A stretch of DNA of 64,000 nucleotides. Origin: Eucommia ulmoides (taxonomy: Eukaryota > Streptophyta > Magnoliopsida > Garryales > Eucommiaceae). The translations under genes and the position numbers were made by a program. The stretch is from NCBI GenBank assembly GCA_016647705.1, contig CM028335.1:18516905-18580904 (forward strand), in the 5' to 3' direction. This document shows positions 11,040 to 23,200 of the stretch, piece by piece; position 1 is the first letter of the stretch; each line of letters begins with the position of its first letter. The notes below the pieces were generated by a model. That model ran no database searches and was not told the DNA's origin. It saw only the letters and a program-made list of their open reading frames with translations.

Positions 11040-13365
11040 GTAGGGCTTTATTGTGAATATACAAAAATATTTCTCTCTTTCCCTACATCCTTTTTGTTAG
11101 TTACTAGTTAGTTTTTTTTTCCCTACCCAAAACCTAACCCCTGCTGGCCACCACCACCATCACTCCCGCAGCCTCCCCAACCCTAACAGCTCCCACCACC
11201 AGCCACGCCACCAACCAGTTTTTGCACCCCAGCCAATCACCACTAGAAGCACCAACCAGCTGCCGTACCCCAACCAATCACCACCAGTCGCGCCAAACAA
11301 TATTCACGCCTCCTGTAGCAATTGCGCGCGCCAGCACCAAAAGTTGCGCCCATCTGACGCGCCTCCAGCAGCTGTCGCGCGCACCAACCACTAGTAGATG
11401 TGCCGCCTTCATCGCGCGCACTACCCACCTCAGTCCGGGCAAACTGCCGTAGGCTGCCGTCCAACCCTGTCCTTTGCTGTCTAGCACCTGTCCCATGCTG
11501 CTCTTAACCGCATGTTGCAGTCTGTCCACAATAGCAAGCTTCAGTTTGTTTGCCGTCGATAAACCCCGCATGTCTGTTGCATCTCTCCACTTCCACATTG
11601 TGGTTCTACGGTTGTTGCCCATCATTGTTGTCCTACATCCGTTTGTGTTCTGGATGTCCTTAACATGCGGTAGTTCCTTCTATCTATTGTTTGGTTGGGT
11701 AACCATGGGTCTGGTTACCTTCGTCAGATTGTACCTTCTTTTTCCAGAACCCAGTTTGTCCTCTTTAGCATTTTCCAGATTGGTTTCCGGCTACAATCAC
11801 GTATCATCTGTACTCATGGCTTTTGGAAAAGGAGAAGTTGTCCAATCCTATATCTTTCCTGCTCCATAGCTACCCATCTGCTCAGTCCCTACTTGTGGAA
11901 ATGATGTCCCACTCTATCGTGTCATAACTATATTACTCAATGGGCGATTTTCCATGCGTGTTTTTGCTCCCTCCATTTGTACCTTGGTACAATACGCAAG
12001 ATCTGATGACTCCCAGGCATTGAGCTAAGACCAAATATCAACGATCTCAAGTTCGCCCAGTGGGATGCGGATAACTGTACCATCCTAGGGTGGATATTCA
12101 ATTCTATAGAGGAACAAATCTATAATATGTTCGTGTTCCACAAGATAGTAAACAAATTATAGTATGTTCTCACGAAGATGTATGCTCATTCTCGCAACGA
12201 ATCCCATATCTTCGAGCTTTATTGTGAGATCTCTCATGCCTCCCAAGCATCCCTGGGGCTATCAATTGCAGATTACTTCGGGTACCTTCAACTTGCGTAG
12301 TATGAACCTCTGAGAGAATTCTCCTAGAATGTTGCGAAGATTGAGTTCAAGCATCAGGATCGTCGTACCACATACCATTTCTTGATTGGTTTAAACCTTG
12401 AAGATGAGAATCTTCGCACTCAAATTTTAAACACATCCTTGATGCTTGACCTATATAGAGCATTCTCTATTGTCGATAGCGATTCAAAACGCTGATTCCT
12501 CCTCCCGCTTGAAATCACTTCCTTTGTCCCCGAGCAGATGACCTTTGCAACCCTTTCCAGTCCTTGCTCAACAGGATCACATCTATTTTGTTAGCACTTA
12601 CCACTGCCGAGGGTCTAGTCACCACATTGACCGCTGCTATAACCTCCACCCCTGAGTTGAAACTTTGGAACCCAGGAGATAGGAAAGGAAAAAGAGCACC
12701 ACATACTGGTGGTGTTGTTGATATCGCACTTGGTATGTTAGATCCACCACCAGCTCAATCAGATTTTACCCAAATGCAGGCCTTAATTGCCCAACTTTAG
12801 GCTTAGTTAACCAACTTGACATCGTCTTTTGGCCCTACGGCTGCTCTTGCCTCATGTACTCATACTGCGCTTCATGGTAAGTCTGGTCGTTTTGCTTGGA
12901 TTCTGGATGTTGGGGCTTATAATCACATGACTGGTGAGTTCTCTACCTTAGCCTCCCCTATGTCGTCTATCAATCAATTTGTGTGTGTCGTTGATGAGAC
13001 CTTTATCCCTATTTGTTGCCAAGGAGTTACCTGCTTATCCCCTAATATCACCCTTCACTTTCTTTACAATCTCACTAATTTTGCCTATAATATTCTATCT
13101 GTTAATCGCTTTGCTAAGAATCTTAACTGTGTTGTTGTTATTTTACCCAACCATTGTTTCTTGCAGGACCTAACTTCGAGAAAGATTTTTGGCAGGGGAT
13201 ATGAATACGATGGACTCTACTACTTCAAGAATCCTCCACCACTAAACGTAACACATTCTAGTATGCAAACCTCTATGCTACCTATTTTTTATCTTTCTAT
13301 CTGTTTGTTAAAAATTTAGACTTGTGGTATACCCGTCTAGGACATACAAGTTTTCAGGCGGCAAG
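11040..13365 (+). mobile_element. Ty1/copia fragment A (leader, gag, start of pol), 3' truncated
   Basis: Near 11040-11140 the sequence resembles the LTR end and leader of the copia element at 19866 (TTTCCCTACATCCTTTTTG, then CCTACCCAAAACC). A long Pro/Ser/Thr-rich leader follows, then a copia gag region (about 11900-12800) and the protease/GAG-pre-integrase region (about 12816-13355, with the RLGHT-type motif as TRLGHTSFQ). It stops within pol, where it abuts fragment B in opposite orientation. It is an old, heavily broken fossil with many breaks and no complete gene. Same family as the copia at 19866. Confidence 0.75.
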
Positions 13366-16300
13366 GTAACTAATTCCCATAGCTGATTCCATAGCGAGAG
13401 GGTGGACGACGTTGCCGAGTAGGGTAAAGAAGGGGAACCGAATAAGAAATTATAGGAGATGGAGATATACTTGATTTGGGAGAAAATGCCAGCAGAGGAT
13501 TTGAAGCACATGGACGACGAGAGTAAACACGTAATGGTGTGGGTGTGGGGTCAGGTGGTAAGTGTGGTGTGGGCGGTAAAAATATATCAAAGACATGAAT
13601 AGGGCGTGAAAGTAAGATATCATTCTCGGCAAGGGTTGCCTCGATAAGTGGAGAAGTATAGTACTTGAATAATAGGGGACAGTTTCGAGGAACGTAACAT
13701 GAAGAGAATGATAAATATGACGAGTGACCGGATTGTAACACCTATATCATTTGGACATGGAGGAATAGCCTAGAAAGACACATTAGATAGATTTATCATC
13801 AAACTTGGATCGAGTAGGACTTTGATTTAGGACAAAACATGTGCAGCCAAAGACACGTGTTAAGATAGGAAAAAAAAGTGCTAGTGGACCGCAGTATATG
13901 AAGGGGGGCTTTGCCCGAAAGGACATGACTTGGGATTCGATTAATGAGATAGGCAACAATAAGAACCGCCATGTGCTAAAAAGATTTGGGAACATTCATA
14001 CCTCGTAAAATATATTGAACTATATAAATGGTGTGAATGTTCTTATAATCCGCCACACCATTCTGTTGAGAGGTGTAGGAACAAGTAAGTTGTTGAAGGA
14101 TGTCTTGCTTATTAAGTCTTAACCCGAAAGTCATTGGATAAGTATTTCCGTCCATTATCTTACCTGATATTGCACACGACAATTTTGTGGTGGATTTTTA
14201 TCATTTGAAGCAAGTGGGCAAAATGTGTGGAGACTTCTAACTTGTGCTTCATCAAAGAAACCCAAGTACACTGACTGTAATCGTCTATGAAAGTGACATA
14301 ATAGGGATGTTTGGTAATAGCTGTAACAGGTGAGGGTCCCTAAGTACCATAATGAATGAGATCAAAGGCTTGGGATGCACAGTGTATGTGAGGAATGTAG
14401 GATGTGCAAGTGTGTTTAGACTGTTCACAAACCACACATATTTAAAATCCTTGGAAGTTTTATTAATAGAAGGAAACAACCAACATAAATACTAAAAATT
14501 TGTATGTCCTGAACAGACATGCCACAAGTCTAAAGTTTTTAACAAACAGATAGAACGATAAAAAATAAGTAGCACAAAGGCTTGCATGCTAGAATGTGGT
14601 ACATCTGGAGGTGGAGCATTCCCAAAGTAGTCAAGACCATTGTGTTCATATCTCTTGCTACAAATCTTCCTTGAAATCAAGTTCTGCTAGAAGCAACGGT
14701 CGATTAAGAAAACAATGGAACAATTAAGATTCTTAATAAAGTGATTAACAAATAGAAGATTATAGGCAAATTTAGAGACACAGTAAACAAAGTAAAGAGT
14801 GATGTTGGGGGACAAACAGGTATCTCTCTGACCGACAGACGAAACAGGGGAGGTCAAAGTAGAGAGCTCAACAATGATGTGATTATTAGCCCTAAAATCT
14901 AGAATCTAAGTAGGACGACCAAACTTATCATGAAGTGTAGTAGGAGTACATAAGGCAAGAGCAGCTGTGGGGCCGGAAGACGTTGTCAAATTGGTTAACT
15001 GAGCCTAAAGCTAGCAATTAAGGCCTAAATTTGGGTAACATCTGGTTGAGCTGGTGGTGGATCTATCGGACTGGGTGCAATATCAGTAACAACACCAGTG
15101 CGTAGTGCTTTTCTTCTTTTCCTACCTCTTGGGTTCCAAAGTTTCAACTCAGGATGGAGGTTATAGCAACAATTAATGTGGTGACCAGGCCTTTGGCAAT
15201 GCTGACAGAATGGATGCGATCCTGTTGGGCGAGGACCAGAGGGGGTAGCAAAGGCCATCTGCTCAGGTACAGAAGGAGTGACTTCAAGTGAGAGGAGTCT
15301 GCTTTTTGAATCGCTATCAATAATAGAGAATGCTCCATATAGGTCAGGCAACGGGGATGTGTTTAAAATCTGAGCGTGAAGATTCTCATATTGAGGGTTT
15401 AAACCAGAAATGGTATGTGTTATGACGATCCTAATGCTTAGACTCAATCTTTGCAACATTCTCGGGAAATTCGCTCAGAGGTTCATATTGAGCATGTTCC
15501 TCCCACCGAGTTTGATGGTACCCAAAGTAATCTGCAACTAATAGCCCCAAGGATGCCTGGAAGGCATGAGAGATCTCACGATAGAGCTCGGTGATCTTTT
15601 ATTCTTTGCGACAGTGGACATACATCTTCGTGAGAATAGACCATAATCCTTTTACTGTCTCGTTGAACATGAACATACTATAGGTCTGTTCCTCCATAGA
15701 ATTGAATATCTATCCTAGGATGGTACAATTATTTGCATCTCACTATGCGAACTTGGGACAATTATTATATGGCCTTGGCTCAGTGCCTACGAGCCATCTA
15801 GTGTTGCATTTTGCACCAAGGTAGAGACGGAAAGAGCAAGGCCATGCATGGAAATCCGCCCCATTGAGTTATACAATTGTGACACGATGGATTGGGGGAT
15901 CATTCTCACGAGTGGGGTTTGTGCAGGTGGGTAGCTATGGAGTAGTAATGGTCTGGGATTGGACATCTTCTTCTTTTCCGGAAGCCATGGATACAGATGA
16001 TATAAGATTGTAGTAGTAAAACAATCTGACAGCGGACTAACTAGGTGTTGGAAAAAGAAGGTACAATGTGACGAGGGTAACTAGAGACGCGGTTACCCAA
16101 CCATACAATAGATAAAAGGAACTACCGTGTGTCTAGAACATCCGGAACAGCAACAGATGTATAGAAAAATGGTGACGGGCAGCAACCGCAAAACAACGAT
16201 GCAGAAATAGAGAGATGTGACGAATAGTCGGGGTTTACTGGCGGCGAACAAGCCGTAGCTTACGGTAGTGGATAGACTGCAACGAGCGGTTAACACCAGC

Positions 16301-16510
16301 ACGGGATAGGTGCTAGATGGCAGCTCGGCGGGGTGCGCGGACTAAGGTGGATTGTGCATGGGGAAGGCGGCGCAGCTATTGATGGTTGGTGCGGAGCGTG
16401 ACGAGAACGGTGGCGCGGCTGGTGGCTGGTGCGCGTGACAAAGGCCGTGTGACTGCTGCTGGAGGTGCAGCTGGTGGTGATTGGTTGGGGCACTAATCCA
16501 TGGGATTGCA
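13366..16510 (-). mobile_element. Ty1/copia fragment B (leader, gag, pre-integrase, integrase), 3' truncated
   Basis: On the minus strand, reading from 16510 leftwards, the order is leader (16510-15960), gag with a zinc-knuckle region (about 15700-15000), protease and pre-integrase (about 14990-14500), and integrase (about 14480-13780). A Pro/Ser-rich segment that follows integrase in this family runs to about 13400. Both fragments are thus truncated at their 3' ends and meet tail-to-tail near 13365. Leader and gag sequences are clearly related to fragment A. No LTR was recognised at its 5' end, where sequence similarity stops near 16510. Old and heavily broken. Confidence 0.75.
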
Positions 16511-17877
16511 AATCTTAGTTGAGAGATATTTTTGCATTAAAAAGGCCAAGTAAGAAGTTTGAATAACTTCTGGAATTCTCATTAGTATCGAGGTAAGAAA
16601 TTGGCCAGGTTACTACCCACAAAGGACAGTCCCGGGGCTGGATGTTTGCCCCCCGTGGATAACCACGGGTTCTTGTTTATTGTAAGTGAGCTTCAAAGGA
16701 TCCTTTTCACGAGGAGCGAAGATGCCCCGATTCTTGGAAGTTTCTTCCTGCAAATTTTCAAGTTGACTCTTGTTTATCCACTTCTTCTTGCCGTGAGTTA
16801 TTTTCTGTGAAATACCCTGTTACAATGATCACCAAATTGTTAAAGGGTCAAAATATATGAAGGTAATTTCTTAAATGTATAGAGGACGTTACGTAGAATA
16901 GATCTAGAGAACTTGAGAAGGAAGAGAAAAGGTCGGTCAACTTGTCTAAGAGAGAGAGAGAGAGGGGTAAGTCATGTAGTCGGAATTGACTGTGTAATCT
17001 CTGACTTTAGACTGAAGGTTTACTTGATGGAAAGTTCAATGAGAATTTTCTCTTTCGTATGCCTTGGTGGTGGTGGTGTCTGTCCCAATTGCTTTCTGGA
17101 ATTAATTATTTATACGGCTGATTAGGGCAGGACAATAATTTAGTGTCATATTGAATACCAGTATATAACTAATAAATAGTTTCTTTACTTTAGCCTAAGT
17201 CCGAGGTCAAGTCCACCCAACCTTTTGACTTTGCCACTGCTTGTGGCAGAACTCTTCTTTATGTGCGAGTGGGTAGGGGGGCGTAGAGCACCGTGTTCCA
17301 TCCTCCATTCCACAATGTCCTTGAATCTTGAAATTAGTGAGTGTTTACCGCGGTTTCGATCTCTGGTTCTTTCCCTCTCTCAGTTACAAAGCATTGAAAG
17401 AGGGGTTACCAATGCTCTAGTTACAACTGGAGAAGTCATTTGAGAAACTTAGGCATCCTTAAAGAACATTTTTTAAAGTGCTTTGGCATTTGTTTGTATT
17501 ATAAAAGTACAAAAAATGAAAATAATACAAGTACGTTTCTTTAAAAAATGCAAAGAATAATTGTTTTTAATTACTTAGTTTTATATTTTAAGAGATTTAT
17601 GAATTAGGGTTTCTCTACTCAAATTACCCAAAAAAAATTTAGCCCTCGACGATTTTTTTTCTGATTAAAAGATTATCAAAACACTTGTAAATTCACTTCT
17701 GATTTTGAGAGAGAGTACTTTTTGTCTGAAAAATAAAAAATACTTGAGCGTTATCAAATGGTGCCATACATTTTTACCAGGCATTTACTATCAACTTTTA
17801 AACTCCAAAGAAAGGAATGGAACTTCTTTTCATCAACTAATTTTTTCTTTAATTATCTCCAATTACGATGGATTCTA
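16511..17877. other. Unassigned region with moderately GC-rich islands
   Basis: Two islands (16600-16800 and 17220-17450) are richer in GC than their flanks and hold frames of about 70 codons, but I recognise no domain in either and neither has convincing splice sites. They might be exons of an unknown gene or old repeat remnants. The rest is AT-rich. Confidence 0.35.
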
Positions 17878-17923
17878 ATTTGCATTGTTGCTGGATGAGG
17901 CTGGTGGTGCAGTGAATGAATTT

Positions 17924-18216
17924 ATGCTTGGGAAAATAAGAAACATGAGTCCTGGCCATAAGATCCTGTGGGTCTGGACCATTGGCACTGCTGCTGGTAC
18001 TCTCTCTCTCTCTCTTGTGCGCGCGCGCGCACACACATGCTGTTTTTCTCTTGTTTAAATTGGTTTGTTCACTTTCTTGCAGTTTTGGTTACAAGTGTGG
18101 CCAAGACTAGGATGAGAGACATGGAAAAACTCATGAAGGCTCAGGAACAAGCCTCCCAATCCTTAGAGTCTGTTCCGGTGGATAATTCTGGTGAAGTTAT
18201 AAGAGAAGACAAATGA
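17924..18216 (+). CDS. Small single-membrane-segment protein, unrecognised (2 exons)
   Basis: Exon 17924-17996 (MLGKIRNMSPGHKILWVWTI...) splices through a GT..AG intron (17997-18082) to exon 18083-18216, restoring phase at codon G|TT and ending in TGA. The product is 68 residues if ATG 17924 is the start; the open frame extends upstream to about 17879 (DEAGGAVNEF precedes the Met), so an upstream exon may add residues. One hydrophobic stretch (about residues 13-30, KILWVWTIGTAAVLVTSV) predicts a single membrane span, followed by a basic, then charged tail (KTRMRDMEKLMKAQEQ...). The intron holds a CT/GC/CA microsatellite. I do not recognise the family; the size and layout would fit a small organellar or ER membrane protein. 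Confidence 0.5.
18002..18038. repeat. Compound microsatellite (CT)n(GC)n(AC)n
   Basis: A run of CT, then TGTGCGCGCGCGCG and CACACACA, lies inside the 86-bp intron of the small gene, directly after the donor site. The alternating purine-pyrimidine part could adopt Z-DNA. Length variation here would change the size of a very short intron. Confidence 0.85.
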
Positions 18217-18538
18217 TGGGTTTGATGTGAAGGCCTTGTAAGATATTTATTTATTTATTATATTTTTTTAATCATTTGGTTTGGGTGGGGGTGGGGGGTT
18301 GTTGAAACCTTGTAGCGTATGGTTAGTGTGTGAAAAAAAAAAATTACGACATAGATTTTGAGGCCACGAGAATATTTGAATTAGATTTGAAGGAACTCGG
18401 TAAAATAGCCCCGTAACTTCGGGAGAAGGGGGCCTTCTCACAGAGGGGGTCGTAGTCACCATGCCCAAACGACTGTTTACCAAAAACACAGGTCTCCACA
18501 AAGTCGTAAGATCATGTATACCATTTGAAATCATTTAG
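18217..18538. other. Spacer between small gene and Rif1-like exons
   Basis: Contains a T/A-rich segment, a G-rich run near 18285-18300, and sequence without coding signal. It ends at a plausible splice acceptor (ATCATTTAG, 18538). The missing upstream exons of the Rif1-like gene are not here. Confidence 0.5.
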
Positions 18539-19483
18539 AAAGCTATGCCTACATCATTTACTAAGATTCTTGCTTTATCTAAAACTTGGCTGATGTCTTT
18601 TCATATTTTTTGTTCTCATAGTTCTGTTTCTGCTCCTGATTTCTGTGAAGTAAGCACTAAACAAACGGGTCCTTAATGCATTTTCCATTTAACCCTTTCC
18701 CTTTTAATTGTTTCTCCTCAGGCTATTTCAACCCCATTACTTCAGTGGCTATCACACTCAAAAATCAAAGACGAGAACACCATTCGTGAACTCCAACTTT
18801 TATGGAAAGAAATTCTCAATTCTTTGAAAATAAGTCAGCCGCCATTAACATTCGACTCCTCCTTCCAAGAGCTTCAGTCGCCCCTCCTTGAAACGACTCT
18901 CAACCACCCAAATCCCTTCATTTCCAATTTTACCGTAAAATTTTGGAATTCCACTTACGGGCAACAAACGAGCCTTAACTACCCCAAAAAATTAGTACCT
19001 TTATTAGATAAACTCTCAAGAAATGGAAAAATATTCATGTGCAACAGAACACGAAACAAAGTAGAAGTTCCTCAGAGATATAGTGTGAGAAGTGCAAATC
19101 ACAACATGATTACAAAAAGAGTTGAATTTGTGGAGGAACCGATTAATGGTTTGTCCAAACAAGGTGATAAGTCTTGCTTGGTTTCAAAAAGAGTTGAGTT
19201 TGTAGAGGAACCGGTTAGTGGGATGTTTGAACAAGCTGGTAAGTCTAGTTTTGGTTCAAAAAAAGTAGAATTTTTGGAGGAAACGGTTTACGGGTTGTTT
19301 GAACGAGGCGCTAAGTCTTGTTTGGGTTCAAAAAGAAAAAAATGTGAATTGACGGAGCATCAGAAGGAAGTGAGGCGAGCACAACAAGGAAGATCGAGGG
19401 ACTGTGACGGGCGTGGACCGGGGGTTCGGACTAACACTGGTGTAGATTTCTCTCAGGGGAATGAGGATTCACAGGATAGCTAG
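18539..19483 (+). pseudogene. C-terminal exons of a Rif1-like gene (fragment)
   Basis: Two exons remain. 18539-18649 (AMPTSFTKILALSKTWLMSF..) follows an acceptor and ends at donor GAA|GTAAGC. 18722-19483 continues in phase (ISTPLLQWLSHSKIKDENTI) to a TAG stop. The segment PLLETTLNHPNPFISNFTVK, the WNSTYG..NYPKKLVPLLDKLS block and the tail KKCELTEHQKEVRRAQQGR..DFSQGNEDSQ match, from memory, the C-terminal part of plant homologues of RIF1, a telomere/replication-timing factor. A three-fold repeat K(R/K)VEF(V/L)EE(P/T) occurs at about 19110, 19190 and 19270. The large N-terminal HEAT-repeat part is absent upstream in this window, so this is a duplicated or severed fragment. The exons themselves are open. 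Confidence 0.6.
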
Positions 19484-19788
19484 TAAACTATGAAGGCAGT
19501 AGCCATTTTTGTAGATGTTTGTGAAAAGATGGTAAATTTATATGACTTGTTTGCCCATGGTAGTGTTTGGTTGCAAAGAATTGAGACCTTCAAAATAGAA
19601 GTAAAAATGAACTTCAGAAAGAAAAAAAATTTTTAAGTTATTTTTAGTTTCAATTTCAAAAGCTCGAATTTCGTGTTTCCAAACGCTGCCCAAGTTAATC
19701 TTCCTGTGGTTTTGCTGTATGGATGAACCATAGTGCTTCCTGTAGTTCAATTTGTTGTACAATATGATGAATGCAGCATATTTGATTG
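19484..19788. other. Intergenic spacer with a possible short MITE
   Basis: Near 19558-19695, GGTAGTGTTTGG at one side and CCAAACGCTGCC at the other form imperfect terminal inverted repeats around about 110 bp, the look of a plant MITE. I could not confirm a target duplication. Confidence 0.35.
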
Positions 19789-20208
19789 TGTTACATTCTT
19801 ATTACAAATCGATTTGAGAGTTTTCAAAGTATTATATAAATTAAATGAGTTACTCTACTTGAAATTGTTGAAATACGATATTCATGTATTTGTTATTTTT
19901 GGTATCTTGATATTAGGGTATTATTAACTCATTCATTTCGGTGATATATTTCTTAATTTAGCCTGCTTCTGCGGCTATATAATTGGGAATATAAAACCCA
20001 TTCTGTACAATCAATATAATACAATATATTTTTCTTCTTTCTCCCTATATCCTTTTTGGTATTGAGAGCTAAATATTTTTTCCTACCCAAAATCACCACC
20101 AGCTGTTGTTGCCATTATATCCTGAAACCCTAGCTGCCGTTGCCATTATCTTTTGAAACCCTAGCCGCCACACCACCACGAACTAGCTGAACCCTAACCA
20201 GCCGTCGC

Positions 20209-23200
20209 TAGGGGTGTGCAGCGGGGCGGCTCAACCTGTAAAATCAACCCAAATCGCCCGAAATTTGAACCAGCCGAACAGACCCGCGCATTGCGTGGTG
20301 TGAACAGTGCCAACCCGCTGAGATTCAGAGCAGATCGCGGGTTTGGGTAGTGTGTTTCACGGGTTGATCGGCCCGCCCGCAATAATTGACAAAACGACGT
20401 CGTATTGCCTGGTATGTGTTCAAAGGATTCTTCTCATTCCATGTTCGCCGACGGCTAGGGTTCCCGTATCTCGTTTTCCCGTTTCCTTCCATAAATCTTT
20501 GATCTAGATGTCTAATTACCTTCCTAAAATTTTCGATTTCCAATTTCGATTATGGAAACATTGATGCTTTCTGATTCTGGATCTCTATAATACAATAGTG
20601 AAGTCCTATGAAGGCAAATCGCAAACTACACACTCGATTTCGATTTTGTTTTCGAAGACGAAGAGCTTCCGAATTCGATTCAATTTGGATTTCAATCCTA
20701 TACACATTCGATTTAAATTCCATACACATTCGAGTTCGATTTCGATTTTTCTTCATAGGTACGTATCTTTCCATCTTATGATTTTCTGCTTTTAATTTTT
20801 AAATTTGAAAGAGCAATTCCTACTAATATCCTGTTAAGGATCTAAAAAAATTGAGCATTGTTTCTGTTTGGTGAGTTTTTTAACTCTGTTTTTGTTTCTG
20901 TCTATTGTTTCATGTTTCTGATCGAATGAACCTGTGTTTATTTCATGTTTTCTGTTTTTGATTTTCTAAACCTAAAATCAATATGGTTATCTATTGATTT
21001 TCTTTATATTTTGTAATAATGTTGGATTGGATAAGATAGCAAAGAACCTATTTGAGAAATCTGGTTTTGAAATCATGCATCTGTTCATATTATGTTCTTG
21101 TTACGATCTTAGTCTGTTCTAATCTTATTATGTTCTGATTAGTTTATATTGTTCATGTTATGTTCTGAGTAGTGTTTATTGTTCATATTATGCTCTTATT
21201 TCTGTGTATGTTTGCATCATTTTCTATTTTCTGTTTTCTGTTTATGTTTGCATTATTGTTTCTGTTTTCTGTTTCTGTTTCTGCTTCTATTTCGGTTTGT
21301 CATTTTGCTTATCTTGGTTTATATTTTCTTTTAGTGATGGACACTACAGTAATAGATGAAGTGAAAGTGGACAGTCCGAATGGGAATATTGATTCGAATG
21401 GGCAACTTCCTCCTGAAAGTATGGTACGTAAAAGAAAAAAATCTGAAGTGTGGGCTCATTTTGTTGAATTTAAAATAGAGGGTGAACCGAAAGGCTCATG
21501 CAAATATTGTAAAAAAGTTTATAGTGCTAATTCAAAGATTCACGACACAAGTAGTTTAAGAAATCATTTGCATAATTGTCCTAAATATCCTTATAGAGAA
21601 CAACTTAAGGGACAAGCAACATTAGGTTTTAAACCTAAAAAAATTAGGGAAGAAGCTGGTCAACTTGTTGCACTAAGTTTTAATCAAGAGGACGCTAGAA
21701 AGGTTCTTACGGAGATGATCATAATTGATGAATTGCCTTTTAGATTTGTGGAAAATTATGGGTTTAGGAGGTTTTGTAATGCTTTGCAACCGAAATGGTT
21801 TAATATTTCTCGATACACAATTGCTCGCGATATAATGAAGATTTTTTATGTAGAAAGAGAAAATTTGAGAAAAATTTTGAAGGGTCGTAGGATATGTTTG
21901 ACTACGGACACATGGACGTCTATTCAGAATTTAAATTATATGTGTTTGACATGTTATTTCATAGATGATGATTGGAAACTTGAAAAAAGGATATTGAATT
22001 TTTGCATTGTTGACGATCATAAGGGAGAGACTATTGGTAATAAAATTGAGGAATGTTTGCTTGAATGGGGAATTGAAGGGTTTTTTACTTTAACAGTGGA
22101 TAATATTAGTTCAAATAATCTTACCATTAAATTTTTACAAAAGGTGACAAAAAGTTGGAAAGGTACAGTTTTAGGTCACGAGCTTTTACATATAAGATGT
22201 TGTGCTCACATCTTAAATTTGATAGTGGTGGAAGGGTTAAAAGACTTGGATGATTCTATTCAAAGGGTTCGTGGAGCAGTAGATATGTAAAATCTTCGCT
22301 TAGTAGACTTCAATCTTTCTTAAAATGCGTCAATATGTTGAAAATTGAGTCTAAAAGTCTTTTGTGCCTTGCTGTGCAAACAAGATGGAATTCCACCTAC
22401 AAAATGTTAGAGTCTGCTGGGAAATTTGAAAAGGCATTTGAGAGATTAGATGTTGAGGATCCTAGATTTCGTGCTTATTTTCTTAAAAAAGATATGAGTG
22501 ATATAACTGGATCTCCTTCGAATGATGAAGATTGGATAAGATGTCATGCATTTGTTAAATTTTTGAAATTGTTTTATAAGGCAACGAAACATTTCTCTGG
22601 TACTTTATATGTTACTTCGAACTTTTTTTTTTGATGAGATTTTTATAATTCGAAGTGCAATTGATCACTTAATCTTGAATCAAGATAATGGGGTGGCTAA
22701 AATGGCGACGAATATGAAATCAAAATTTGACAAGTACTGGGGAAATGGGGACAAGATTAATGTTATTTTGTATGTGGCTGTTTTGTTGGATCCAAGAAAG
22801 AAGCTTTCATATCTCCAATTCTGTTTTTCGAAAATGTATTCTATTGAAATTACAAATTTATTGATTGACAATGTAAAGATTGCTATAAATCGGTTGTATG
22901 AATGTTATTCTTCTATGGGGTCAATAAATACGCATGTTGAAACCAGGGGTGGAAGTGACCCAAATGGGAGTGGGAGCGGGGATGTGACATTTACGTCAAT
23001 TATGGACTTAGATATTATGAATGAAAATCCACATAAGTTAATTGCTTCACAATTTGAGAGTTTTATGGAAGGAAAAATGGATACGGGTGGGGAGTCTGAG
23101 GTAGAAAAGTATTTAAACGAATTACCTGAAAGGACTAAGGATGGAAATTTTAATATTTTGGATTGGTGGAAGGTTAATTGTAGTAGATATAAAGTGTTGG

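Noticed and set aside
20057-20069. Short tRNA-like words near LTRs (TGGTATTGAGAGC; TGATATCAGAGC at 29098)
   Set aside because: They are primer-binding sites complementary to the initiator tRNA end, not tRNA genes; no cloverleaf was seen.
21172-21336. Hydrophobic, Phe/Ser-rich N-terminal extension of the hAT transposase
   Set aside because: It is T-rich sequence ending in a splice acceptor just before ATG 21337, hence a 5' intron, not a signal sequence.
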